From contig DAOVUK010000101.1 in the NCBI GenBank assembly GCA_030632625.1, positions 1-8,733 on the forward strand: DNA of 8,733 nt. The letters are read 5' to 3'. Of the stretch, positions 1 through 6,412 are shown in pieces. The notes under the pieces were generated by a model that saw only the letters and a program-made list of their open reading frames with translations, was not told the DNA's origin and made no database searches. Origin of the DNA: Gammaproteobacteria bacterium. Lineage in GTDB: Bacteria; Pseudomonadota; Gammaproteobacteria; GRL18. Each line of letters opens with the position of its first letter. The stretch's first letter is position 1. Made by a program: the position numbers and the translations under genes.

Positions 1-1600
1 CCGGGATAATGCCGCTTAAAACGATCATAATTGCGGCACTGGAAGCATCAGCCAGACGTTCATCGGCTGCCAGTTCATAAGCTCTGACGGCCAGAGTGTT
101 AAAATTAAATGGACGTAAAAGTAAAGTGGCTGGTAATTCTTTCAAAACATCAACAAACACCAGTAAAACAGCTGTCAGCAAAGTGCTTCTCATGATAGGG
201 ATATGGATTTTCTGTAAAACCTGTAAAGGCTTATAACCCATAGAACGGGCGGCATCATCCATAGACGGTTTTATTTTCCCCAGAGAGGATTCAACCGCGC
301 CGACTGAGACGGCTAAAAATCGCACCAGGTAGGAAAAAATCAGGGCAAACAGGCTGCCTGACAATATCAGTCCCGTGGAAAAATCAAACTGACTTCTGGC
401 CCAGTCATCGATGTTATTGTCCAGCCAGGCAAAGGGTATAACAACTCCGATAGCTATGACCGTTCCGGGAATGGCATAGCCCATGGAAGCGATACGCACC
501 ATAAGATGGATAAAGCGGCTGTTTTTTAAGCGCTGACCATAAGCCATAAACAGAGCCAGCAGTAATGCCAGCAATGAAGTGATTAAAGCTAAAGTCAGAC
601 TATTAGCGATCAGTGCATAAAAGTCAGCATTGATCATTTCGTCTGCTGTTTCTATAGTCCAGATCAGTAACTGGCTGAAGGGCAGGCCAAAGCCCAGCAG
701 CAGTGGAATTGCACAGGCAATAAAGGCAATCCAGCCCTGTTTAAAAGATAATTGTATACGTCTTGCATGAGCCTGACGACCAATATGCTGGTGATAACGT
801 GCCTGCCTGCGTGAAAAACGTTCCACAAGAATCAGCACAAAAACAAATAATAATAACATTGATGCCAGTTGTGAGGCGGCCGTAGCATCGCCCAGACCAA
901 ACCAGGTACGAAAAATGCCTGTGGTAAAAGTTGCCACGCCAAAATATTCAACGGTACCAAAATCTGCCAGAGTTTCCATCAGAGCCAGAGAAACGCCGGT
1001 GATGATTGCCGGCCTGGCCATCGGCAGGGCAATAGAGAAAAAACTTCGCCAGGGACCCATACCCAGAGAGCGACTGGCCTCCAGAGTAACGCTGGATTGT
1101 TCCAGAAATGCAGCGCGGGTGAGTAAATAGACGTAGGGGTAAAGTACCAGTGACAACATCATTATGGCACCACCGATAGAGCGGACTTCGGGGAACCAGT
1201 AATCCCTGGGACCCCAGCCAGTTGTTTCTCTGATAAATGTCTGCAGCGGCCCGGAAAAGTCCAGCATACCGGTATAGGTATAAGCAATAATGTAAGCGGG
1301 TACGGCCAGGGGTAACAATAGTGCCCACTGGAAAAATTTCCGTCCGGGGAATTCGCAGATACTGGTGAGCCAGGCAGTTGTAATGCCGATACTCAGGGTG
1401 CCGAGACTCACACCCAGCATCAGTAACAGGGAGTTAGTAATATAGTCAGCAAGAACGGTTTCCAGCAGATGCTGCCAGACATCATTTGGTCCCTGAAAGA
1501 CAAAGCTGACGACTGTTATGACAGGCACAGCAAACAGCAGGGTGATTAGCAGGATGCCCAGCTGCCAGCGATCAGTTCGATTTTTTAAAAAATGAAGCAA
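1..1600 (-). CDS. fbpB: Ferric iron ABC transporter permease, FbpB type (3' end cut by window edge)
   Basis: Inner-membrane permease that would pass Fe(III), delivered by the periplasmic binding protein encoded just upstream, into the cytoplasm. 533 codons are open without a frameshift. The reading runs off the left edge; family members of about 540-560 residues suggest only some 10-25 residues are missing. It is a fused two-domain permease. Hydrophobic segments fill residues 14-35, 55-80, 93-112, 143-162, 245-260, 290-312, 330-353, 375-392 and 410-435. There are two ATPase-docking EAA loops: E174-A175 with G180 and L192-P193, and D449-A450 with G455 and P468. The late segment LKELPATLLLRP (486-497), followed by YELAADERL, is typical of ferric permeases. 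No in-frame ATG or GTG lies before the first membrane segment, so TTG at 1600 is the chosen start, with a weak AGG about 10 nt upstream. The gap to fbpA is 37 nt. Function is confident, the exact start less so. Confidence 0.9.
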   Translation of the reverse strand, partial: MLHFLKNRTDRWQLGILLITLLFAVPVITVVSFVFQGPNDVWQHLLETVLADYITNSLLLMLGVSLGTLSIGITTAWLTSICEFPGRKFFQWALLLPLAVPAYIIAYTYTGMLDFSGPLQTFIRETTGWGPRDYWFPEVRSIGGAIMMLSLVLYPYVYLLTRAAFLEQSSVTLEASRSLGMGPWRSFFSIALPMARPAIITGVSLALMETLADFGTVEYFGVATFTTGIFRTWFGLGDATAASQLASMLLLFVFVLILVERFSRRQARYHQHIGRQAHARRIQLSFKQGWIAFIACAIPLLLGFGLPFSQLLIWTIETADEMINADFYALIANSLTLALITSLLALLLALFMAYGQRLKNSRFIHLMVRIASMGYAIPGTVIAIGVVIPFAWLDNNIDDWARSQFDFSTGLILSGSLFALIFSYLVRFLAVSVGAVESSLGKIKPSMDDAARSMGYKPLQVLQKIHIPIMRSTLLTAVLLVFVDVLKELPATLLLRPFNFNTLAVRAYELAADERLADASSAAIMIVLSGIIP

Positions 1601-1613
1601 AGTGCTTATGCCT

Positions 1614-1641
1614 GTAGAGACGTTGCATGCAACGTCTCTAC
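1614..1641. repeat. Perfect 28-bp palindrome at the fbpA stop codon
   Basis: The arm GTAGAGACGTTGCA is followed directly by its exact reverse complement, so all 14 base pairs match. In RNA it could form about a 12-bp stem with a CAUG loop. The fbpA stop codon (TAG on the minus strand, 1638-1640) lies inside one arm, and the other arm ends 13 nt before the putative TTG start of the permease. No U-tract follows on the minus strand, so it is not a standard Rho-independent terminator. From memory it resembles short dispersed palindromes seen in cyanobacteria and some other bacteria; this was not checked. It may stabilise the upstream mRNA or lower permease expression relative to the binding protein. 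Confidence 0.85.
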
Positions 1642-2729
1642 TTCCAGCCGGCGCGATCCATAATTTTCACGGCCTCGGCATTATTAACACCTAATTGGTT
1701 CAGGTTAATGGTATCGGCTTTAAATTCACCCCAGCCTTTAAGTAAGTCACTGGCTGGCACATCTGTGCGAGCCGGGTATTCAAAATTGACATCAGCATAC
1801 CAGCGCTGAGCTTCCTTGCCTGCAAGAAATTCAATCAGCAGTTGAGCATTTGCAGGATTTTTTGCGTAGCGGGTGACCGCTGCGCCGCTGACATTTACAT
1901 GGGTACCGCGAGTTTCCTGATTGGGCCAGAAAATGGCGACTGCTTCGGCGGCTTTTTTCTGATCGGCTTTGCTGCCGCTGATCATCTTGCCGAAATAATA
2001 AGTATTAGCAATGGCGATGTCGCACTGACCTGATGCGGCACCTTTGATCTGGTCACGATCACCCCCTTTGGGTTTACGGGCAAAATTATTGACAAAATCA
2101 CTGGCCCATTGCTGAGTTTTTTCTGCGCCATTAGCGGCTAACATAGAGGCTACTAAAGACTGATTGTAAATATTATTGGATGAACGGATACAGATGCGGC
2201 CCTTGAATCGAGTATCAGCCAAAGCTTCATAAGTGGATAATTCTTTTGCATCGACTGCGCCTTTGACATAAAAAATGGGTCGGGCACGCATCGATAAGCC
2301 ATACCAGTACCCTTCAGGATCTCGTAAATTTTCCGGAATGGTACGATTGAGCATATCAGACTGGATGGCTTGTAAAACACCGGCAGACTTTGCCCGGTAT
2401 AAACGTCCGGCATCGGTGGTAATAAAGACATCTGCATGGGTGTTTTTACCTTCAGACTTTATTCTCTGCAGCAGGGCATCCGCTTTACCGGTGAGCAGAT
2501 TTACCCTGATGCCGGTCTGTTTGCTGAAGCTGTCAATAATAGGCTTAATCAGTGCTTCTTTTCTTGCGGAGTAAAGATTCACTTGTGCTTCACCGGCCTG
2601 CTTTGATTGTGCAAAGGCGTACTGAGCATAGCCGGATAACATCACTGCTGCGGTAATTATTGAAGTCAGACTGAGCAACTTAAAAGGCAGAGTTTTACTT
2701 TTATTTTTTAACGTTTTTTTGCAGAACAT
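1638..2729 (-). CDS. fbpA: Periplasmic Fe(III)-binding protein of an ABC transporter (FbpA/FutA type)
   Basis: 363-residue solute-binding protein that captures ferric iron in the periplasm and hands it to the permease encoded downstream. A basic N-terminus (KKTLKNKSK) and a hydrophobic core at 18-35 end in AFA-Q, giving a likely signal peptidase I cut after residue 40. No lipobox cysteine is present, so it should be soluble. The mature protein opens with VNLYSARKE. Candidate iron ligands by family analogy are Y53, Y188 (in NNIYNQS) and the pair Y244-Y245 (in NTYYFGKM). The C-terminal half has the family pattern TRGTHVNVSGAAVTRYAKN and FLAGKEAQ. Length fits the family (about 340-365). The ATG at 2729 has an AAAAGG ribosome site about 9 nt upstream. 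The Fur-like site and promoter upstream support iron repression. The stop codon lies within a palindromic repeat. Fe(III) specificity is inferred from family resemblance. Confidence 0.93.
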   Translation of the reverse strand: MFCKKTLKNKSKTLPFKLLSLTSIITAAVMLSGYAQYAFAQSKQAGEAQVNLYSARKEALIKPIIDSFSKQTGIRVNLLTGKADALLQRIKSEGKNTHADVFITTDAGRLYRAKSAGVLQAIQSDMLNRTIPENLRDPEGYWYGLSMRARPIFYVKGAVDAKELSTYEALADTRFKGRICIRSSNNIYNQSLVASMLAANGAEKTQQWASDFVNNFARKPKGGDRDQIKGAASGQCDIAIANTYYFGKMISGSKADQKKAAEAVAIFWPNQETRGTHVNVSGAAVTRYAKNPANAQLLIEFLAGKEAQRWYADVNFEYPARTDVPASDLLKGWGEFKADTINLNQLGVNNAEAVKIMDRAGWK

Positions 2730-2788
2730 TTTATAAAACCTTTTTTAGAAGCGGAATAAATATAATTTGTTGTATGATTTATGAACAA

Positions 2789-2817
2789 ATTCTACACAAG
2801 CATAAATGTAAATGCAA
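2789..2817 (-). promoter_or_regulatory. Sigma-70-type promoter of the fbpAB operon
   Basis: On the minus strand a -35 box TTGCAT (2817-2812) and a -10 box TAGAAT (2794-2789) are separated by exactly 17 nt. Transcription would start near 2782, leaving an untranslated leader of roughly 50 nt before the fbpA ATG. The -35 box lies beside the Fur-like site, as expected for an iron-repressed promoter. Confidence 0.65.
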
Positions 2818-2819
2818 AC

Positions 2820-2838
2820 AATAATGATTATCATTTAT
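2820..2838. promoter_or_regulatory. Fur box (iron-responsive operator) upstream of fbpA
   Basis: By hand alignment this 19-bp site matches the E. coli Fur consensus at 14 positions. Its core AATGATtATCATT (2823-2835) is a perfect inverted repeat around base 2829. It sits immediately upstream of the -35 box of the fbpA promoter and about 90 bp from the start codon. Fur with Fe(II) would block the promoter when iron is plentiful. It lies about 135 bp from the divergent arfB start, so an effect on that gene is possible but not indicated. Confidence 0.75.
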
Positions 2839-2841
2839 ATT

Positions 2842-2973
2842 TAAATAATCGAGAGTAAATAAATAGTAAACTGGAAAACCTACAGAATCTCTTTTATCAA
2901 GATTATGCTATGCTCTGTTCTTTTGATTCTTCTGAACCCTGAATTCTGAACTCTATTGCCTATAGCCAAATAA
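2842..2973. other. AT-rich intergenic region upstream of arfB
   Basis: No gene is visible. The arfB promoter is not clear: a TATGCT -10-like box occurs at 2904-2909 but has only a poor -35 partner (TACAGA, 2881-2886). The octamer TTCTGAAC occurs twice (2930-2937 and 2944-2951) with a TGAA between the copies. No recognised operator matches it. Confidence 0.4.
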
Positions 2974-3408
2974 ATGACTAATTTCGATCCCGCCGTGCTT
3001 AAAATTTCCAATCAGGTGGTTATCCCTGCCAATGAAATTGACATGAGCTTTATTCGTGCTCAGGGTGCGGGAGGCCAAAATGTCAATAAAGTCTCCACCG
3101 CAGTGCATTTGCGCTTTGATATCAGGGCATCGTCACTGCCGCTAGTCTATAAAGAAAAGCTGCTGCAATTTAAAGATCACCATATTACTGCTGAAGGCAT
3201 CATTATAATTAAGGCACAGCGATTTCGCAGTCAGGATAAAAACAAGGAGGATGCACGTCAGCGGTTGATCGATATTATCCAGAAATCAATGCTGACAAAG
3301 AAAAAACGCAAGCCGACCAAACCAACCCGTGGCTCACAGCGACGGCGTATGGACAGTAAATCAAAGCAGGCTAAGCAAAAAACGCTGAGACGTAAGGTTG
3401 ATTATTAG
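2974..3408 (+). CDS. arfB: Alternative ribosome-rescue factor / peptidyl-tRNA hydrolase ArfB
   Basis: 144-residue cytosolic protein that frees ribosomes stalled on mRNAs without a stop codon by hydrolysing the peptidyl-tRNA. It resembles E. coli ArfB (YaeJ, about 140 residues) along its whole length. The catalytic loop RAQGAGGQNVNK carries the GGQ motif at residues 33-35, followed by VSTAVHLRFDIRASSLP, which is nearly identical to the E. coli protein. The C-terminal tail from about residue 107 (KKKRKPTKPTRGSQRRR onward) is strongly basic, as expected for the part that enters the empty mRNA channel. The absence of a codon-recognition domain separates it from RF1 and RF2. The ATG at 2974 lacks a clear Shine-Dalgarno sequence. 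It is divergent from the iron operon and upstream of the glycine riboswitch, and appears to be its own transcription unit. Confidence 0.95.
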   Translation: MTNFDPAVLKISNQVVIPANEIDMSFIRAQGAGGQNVNKVSTAVHLRFDIRASSLPLVYKEKLLQFKDHHITAEGIIIIKAQRFRSQDKNKEDARQRLIDIIQKSMLTKKKRKPTKPTRGSQRRRMDSKSKQAKQKTLRRKVDY

Positions 3409-3427
3409 CTGCCCCCTCAGACTCGGA

Positions 3428-3458
3428 CAGGCTCCCAGGGATGAAAATGGGTTGCCTG
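3428..3458. repeat. Imperfect inverted repeat after arfB
   Basis: CAGGC-t-CCCA (3428-3437) can pair with TGGG-tt-GCCTG (3448-3458) around a 10-nt loop. No T-run follows, so it is a poor Rho-independent terminator for arfB. It overlaps the -35 box of the promoter for the glycine operon, so it could be an operator or simply a transcript-end hairpin. Its role is unknown. Confidence 0.4.
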
Positions 3459-3480
3459 ACTATGAAATAAACGGTATTAT
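3452..3480 (+). promoter_or_regulatory. Promoter of the lipA-gcv operon
   Basis: TTGCCT (3452-3457) and TATTAT (3475-3480) are separated by exactly 17 bp, a good sigma-70 arrangement (4/6 and 5/6 consensus matches). The predicted start near 3487 places the first nucleotides just before the first glycine aptamer, where a riboswitch transcript should begin. This supports independent transcription from arfB. Confidence 0.65.
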
Positions 3481-3489
3481 TAGCCCTCA

Positions 3490-3694
3490 ACGCATATCTG
3501 TATGGGAGAGAATGATTCACTGTGAATCATCACCGAAGGCGCAACTCACCCGGAAACGCTCAGGTTTCAGAACTATACAGACTCAGGAATACTTACGTTA
3601 AGACATAAGTTCTTCGTTGACTCTGGAGAGAGATTATCTTCTTATTTAATCCACCGAAGGGGCTCAAGCTCTCAGGTAATTGGACAGAGGGGTG
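3490..3694 (+). promoter_or_regulatory. Tandem glycine riboswitch (two aptamers)
   Basis: Two glycine-aptamer cores are readable. Aptamer 1 has P1 formed by CTGTAT (3498-3503) and ATACAG (3575-3580). Its core contains GGGAGAG (3504-3510), a hairpin built on a near-perfect ATGATTCA/TGAATCAT palindrome (3512-3530), CACCGAAGGCGCAA (3531-3544) and CGCTCAGG (3557-3564). Aptamer 2 has P1 CTCTG (3621-3625) with CAGAG (3685-3689), and core CTGGAGAGA, CCACCGAAGGGGC (3651-3663) and GCTCTCAGGTAA (3668-3679). It lies at the 5' end of the predicted transcript and just ahead of lipA-gcvTHP. In this family glycine binding usually switches glycine-cleavage genes on. The linker between aptamers is about 40 nt and contains its own hairpin, longer than the usual few to a dozen or so nucleotides. 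Confidence 0.95.
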
Positions 3695-3740
3695 CTTTAT
3701 TGCATTAGTTCAGGTTGTTTTTTAACTAATGGTTTAGCAC
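3692..3740 (+). promoter_or_regulatory. Candidate expression-platform hairpin of the glycine riboswitch
   Basis: GTGCT (3692-3696) pairs with AGCAC (3736-3740), and CATTAGTT (3703-3710) pairs with AACTAATG (3724-3731). This gives a two-part stem with an internal loop and a 13-nt apical loop containing six Ts. Only a short GTTT follows the stem, so a classical intrinsic terminator is doubtful. The stem begins right after P1 of aptamer 2, so ligand binding could change its folding. The lipA ribosome site lies about 25 nt further on. Confidence 0.5.
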
Positions 3741-3780
3741 GTTTCCATCTATCGAAATATTGCAGAGAAGCCGGGTAAAA

Positions 3781-4773
3781 ATGAGTTCAGAGTCAAACAC
3801 ATCACATCTGCAAGAGCAGGCCAGGAGTAAAGGCCCGGCCACAGCTGAAAAAACCCTCGCGCAACGCATTATCCCTGTTTTTGATCATTCAGATAAGCCT
3901 AATTCAAGCCGTATGCCGACTTATATTCGTCAGGCATTAACCCATAAGACCCATTTTGCCTCAACAGCCGCCAGTGTGCATGATAATAAGCTGGTGACGG
4001 TCTGCGAAGAAGCCCATTGTCCTAATCAAAATGAATGCTGGAATCGAGGCACAGCAACCTTTATGCTGCTGGGTGATACCTGTACTCGCGCCTGCGGTTT
4101 TTGTGCAGTCAAAACAGGTCAGCCAGAGAAGGTAGACCAGTCAGAACCAGCAAGAATTGCTCAGGCTGTTGCTGAAATGGGACTGGATTTTGTGGTGCTG
4201 ACATCGGTGAATCGTGATGAACTGCCTGATGGCGGAGCGACGATTTTTGCCCGGACACTGATTGAATTACGCACCATGAATCCAGCCATCGGTGTTGAGT
4301 TTTTAACACCGGATTTTAGAAACTGTCAGGAAAAAGCTGTTGCTATTGTCAGCAAAGCTCTGCTGGATGCACCTTATTCAGCTTCTGGTCATATCAGACT
4401 GATTTGGGGACACAATATTGAAACCGTGCCCTCTTTATACAAAGAAGTCCGCAAGGGCAGTAAATATGAACGTTCATTAGCCATGCTGCGCCTTGCCGGT
4501 GAAGTCGATCGGGTTGAAACAAAATCATCCATTATTCTGGGTTTGGGTGAAACAGAAGATGAAGTGTATCAGGTGATGCAGGACTTACGTGCTAATCAGG
4601 TGAGCAGAATTGCCCTTGGACAATATTTGAGGCCCACCCGATATCACCTTCCGGTTAAAGAATACCTGTCTCTGGAACAATTTGCAGACTATGAAGCAAT
4701 GGCCAAAGAACTTGGATTCAGCTGGGTCAAATCAGGCCCTATGGTGCGTTCATCCTATCATGCCGAAGAATAA
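3781..4773 (+). CDS. lipA: Lipoyl synthase (radical SAM), divergent form
   Basis: Inserts two sulfurs into a protein-bound octanoyl chain to make lipoyl groups; here the probable target is GcvH. 330 residues. The auxiliary [4Fe-4S] cluster motif CX4CX5C is C75, C80 and C86. The radical-SAM motif CX3CX2C is C101, C105 and C108 in GDTCTRACGFCAV. The C-terminal RSSY (323-326) supplies the serine that ligates the auxiliary cluster. LTSVNRDELPDGGA and LGQYLRPTRYHLPV are family hallmarks. Oddity: between PDFR (177-180) and HNIETVP (211-217) there are 30 residues where E. coli LipA has about 19, and the usual FNHN reads WGHN. The ATG at 3781 has GAGAAG about 10 nt upstream; an in-frame TTG at 3760 is a less likely start. 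It is the first gene of the glycine-riboswitch operon, 50 nt before gcvT. Confidence 0.93.
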   Translation: MSSESNTSHLQEQARSKGPATAEKTLAQRIIPVFDHSDKPNSSRMPTYIRQALTHKTHFASTAASVHDNKLVTVCEEAHCPNQNECWNRGTATFMLLGDTCTRACGFCAVKTGQPEKVDQSEPARIAQAVAEMGLDFVVLTSVNRDELPDGGATIFARTLIELRTMNPAIGVEFLTPDFRNCQEKAVAIVSKALLDAPYSASGHIRLIWGHNIETVPSLYKEVRKGSKYERSLAMLRLAGEVDRVETKSSIILGLGETEDEVYQVMQDLRANQVSRIALGQYLRPTRYHLPVKEYLSLEQFADYEAMAKELGFSWVKSGPMVRSSYHAEE

Positions 4774-4823
4774 CTCTTTTAAATCAGATTCTTAAATTTT
4801 TTCTCAAACTAAAGACACTCTAT

Positions 4824-5939
4824 ATGACACTCTCAAATACGAATATGCAACTGAAAGAAACACCTATCATCAAGGCTCATCAGGAAATGGGGGCTAAACT
4901 GGTTGATTTTGGCGGCTGGAACATGCCGATTCATTATGGTTCGCAACTTGATGAACATCATCAGGTGAGAAACGGTGCAGGTATGTTTGATGTCTGCCAT
5001 ATGACCATCGTGGATTTACGCGGTTTCGAAGTGCTTGATTATCTGGCCAAACTGATGGCCAATGATGTGGCAAAAATTGCGGATAAACCGGGTAAGGCGC
5101 TTTATAGCTGTATGCTGAACAATGACGGCGGTGTGATAGATGATCTGATTATTTATTTCATGGAATCAGCCTGGGTGAGAGTGATTGTTAATTCTTCGAC
5201 CCGGGAAAAAGATCTGGCCTGGATGCGCACACAAATTGGCAATATGGCAGTGGATCTGACTGAACGTGATGATTTGGCGATGATCGCTGTACAGGGTCCT
5301 AATGCCAGAGAATTAGCGGCAACAGCGCTGGCTGATGAAATTGCCGGCGCACAGGCGTTGAAGCCGTTTAATGCATTACTGATTAACCCTGGTAGTGATA
5401 GAGAACGATTTGTTGCCCGCACGGGTTATACCGGTGAAGATGGCTATGAAATTGTTTGTCCTAATACCCAGGCCGAACAAATGTGGCGGCAATTAGCGAA
5501 TGCAGGCATTAAACCTTGCGGATTAGGAGCCAGAGATACTCTGAGACTTGAAGCCGGCATGAACCTCTATGGCAATGATATGGATGAAACTCAATCACCT
5601 CTTGAAAGTGGTTTGAGCTGGACGGTTGATTTCAGTAATGACAAACGTCAATTTAATGGCCGTTCGTCATTGGAGAAGCAAAAACAACAGGGACTGAAAT
5701 ATAAATTTGTTGGCTTAATTCTTGAAGGTAAAGGTGTTCTGCGAGCGCATCAGGAAATTGTCGGTGGTGGAGAGTTGACCAGTGGTACATTTTCTCCCAC
5801 GATGCAGCAAGCCATAGGTTTTGCCCGAGTGCCGCTAGAAGCCGGCGAAACCTGTCAGGTAGCAATACGAAAAAAACACTTAGAGGCAAAAATTGTGAAG
5901 CTGCCATTTGTTCGTCAAGGTAAGATTTTAGTTAACTAA
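4824..5939 (+). CDS. gcvT: Aminomethyltransferase, glycine cleavage system T protein
   Basis: Transfers the methylene carbon from aminomethyl-lipoyl GcvH to tetrahydrofolate and releases ammonia. 371 residues, close to E. coli GcvT (364) and alignable throughout. Landmarks are FGGWNMPIHYGSQLDEHHQVR (29-49), MFDVCHMTIVDLRG (54-67), KALYSCMLNNDGGVIDDLIIY (91-111) with the conserved acidic residues D106/D107 near the folate site, TGYTGEDGYEI (200-210), KPCGLGARDTLRLEAGMNLYG (230-250) and TSGTFSPT near the C-terminus. Cys58 replaces the Ser found at this position in E. coli. The ATG at 4824 has only a weak AAAG upstream. A second ATG at 4845 (codon 8) fits the E. coli N-terminus equally well, so the start is uncertain by seven codons. 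Third element of the operon after the riboswitch and lipA, 34 nt before gcvH. Confidence 0.97.
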   Translation: MTLSNTNMQLKETPIIKAHQEMGAKLVDFGGWNMPIHYGSQLDEHHQVRNGAGMFDVCHMTIVDLRGFEVLDYLAKLMANDVAKIADKPGKALYSCMLNNDGGVIDDLIIYFMESAWVRVIVNSSTREKDLAWMRTQIGNMAVDLTERDDLAMIAVQGPNARELAATALADEIAGAQALKPFNALLINPGSDRERFVARTGYTGEDGYEIVCPNTQAEQMWRQLANAGIKPCGLGARDTLRLEAGMNLYGNDMDETQSPLESGLSWTVDFSNDKRQFNGRSSLEKQKQQGLKYKFVGLILEGKGVLRAHQEIVGGGELTSGTFSPTMQQAIGFARVPLEAGETCQVAIRKKHLEAKIVKLPFVRQGKILVN

Positions 5940-5973
5940 TTATTTAAACAAAGAAGATACAAGGTAAAAGAAA

Positions 5974-6369
5974 ATGAGTGATATCCCACAAGAATTAAAA
6001 TATACAAAATCCCATGAATGGATCCGTGTTGAAGATGATGGCTCCCTGACGGTTGGAATCACCGAACATGCTCAAGGTTTATTAGGTGATATGGTGTTTG
6101 TTGAACTGCCTGATATTGGTGATGAATTTGAAGCCGAGCAGGATTGTGCGGTTGTTGAGTCAGTGAAAGCTGCATCGGATATCTACTGTCCGGTTGAAGG
6201 TGAAGTCATTGCTGTCAATGAAGAACTTGAAGATGCACCGGAGCAAATCAATGTCAATGCTTATCATGAAGGCTGGCTGTTCCGTATTAAGCCTCTAAAA
6301 GAAGATGATCTGGATGGCTTAATGAGTCCTGAAGATTATGCCGCTCTGGTTGAATCTGAGTCGCACTAA
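5974..6369 (+). CDS. gcvH: Glycine cleavage system H protein (lipoyl carrier)
   Basis: Small soluble carrier (131 residues, usual length) whose lipoyl arm shuttles the aminomethyl group from the P protein to the T protein and is then reoxidised by dihydrolipoyl dehydrogenase, which is not encoded here. The lipoylation motif [12 protein letters not shown] places the modified lysine at K65. KSHEWIR (12-18), [20 protein letters not shown] (27-46) and the C-terminal GWLFRIKP and [12 protein letters not shown] are standard. An AAGG ribosome site precedes the ATG by about 9-10 nt. It is highly acidic, as usual. Its neighbour lipA would provide the enzyme for its own modification. Confidence 0.98.
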   Translation: MSDIPQELKYTKSHEWIRVEDDGSLTVGITEHAQGLLGDMVFVELPDIGDEFEAEQDCAVVESVKAASDIYCPVEGEVIAVNEELEDAPEQINVNAYHEGWLFRIKPLKEDDLDGLMSPEDYAALVESESH

Positions 6370-6384
6370 TTACAGCGACTCTTT

Positions 6385-6412
6385 GTAAACAGCAGATTGT
6401 AAACTGCAGATT
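6385..6412 (+). repeat. Tandem 14-bp direct repeat between gcvH and gcvPA
   Basis: GTAAACAGCAGATT (6385-6398) is followed at once by GTAAACTGCAGATT (6399-6412), differing at one position. The next bases (GTTAATAAAC) look like a decayed third unit. It lies in the 85-nt gap between gcvH and gcvPA, the longest gap inside the operon. No terminator, promoter or protein-binding consensus was recognised in it; replication slippage is a simple origin. Confidence 0.7.

Noticed and set aside
948..1328. 126-codon minus-strand open frame inside the permease gene
   Set aside because: The permease frame is continuous across this stretch with clear family motifs, so this is a shifted-frame shadow rich in Arg, Ser and Gly.
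1581..1592. TTTTTTAAAAAA run near the permease start considered as a slippage or terminator site
   Set aside because: The permease frame reads through it normally, and it is not adjacent to the hairpin in the arrangement needed for an intrinsic terminator.
2930..2951. Duplicated TTCTGAAC upstream of arfB considered as a regulator site
   Set aside because: It is short, matches no known operator recalled here, and is equally well explained by simple sequence duplication.
3512..3530. ATGATTCA/TGAATCAT palindrome considered as an operator
   Set aside because: It lies exactly where the variable hairpin of glycine aptamer 1 belongs, between GGGAGAG and CACCGAAGG, so RNA structure explains it.
3398..3601. 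67-codon open frame overlapping the arfB end and the riboswitch
   Set aside because: It covers the promoter and the conserved first glycine aptamer, has no recognisable motif, and its length is compatible with chance.
3760..3780. Upstream TTG start that would add seven residues to LipA
   Set aside because: The ATG at 3781 has a better-spaced GAGAAG ribosome site. The added residues match nothing known in the family and would use up that site.
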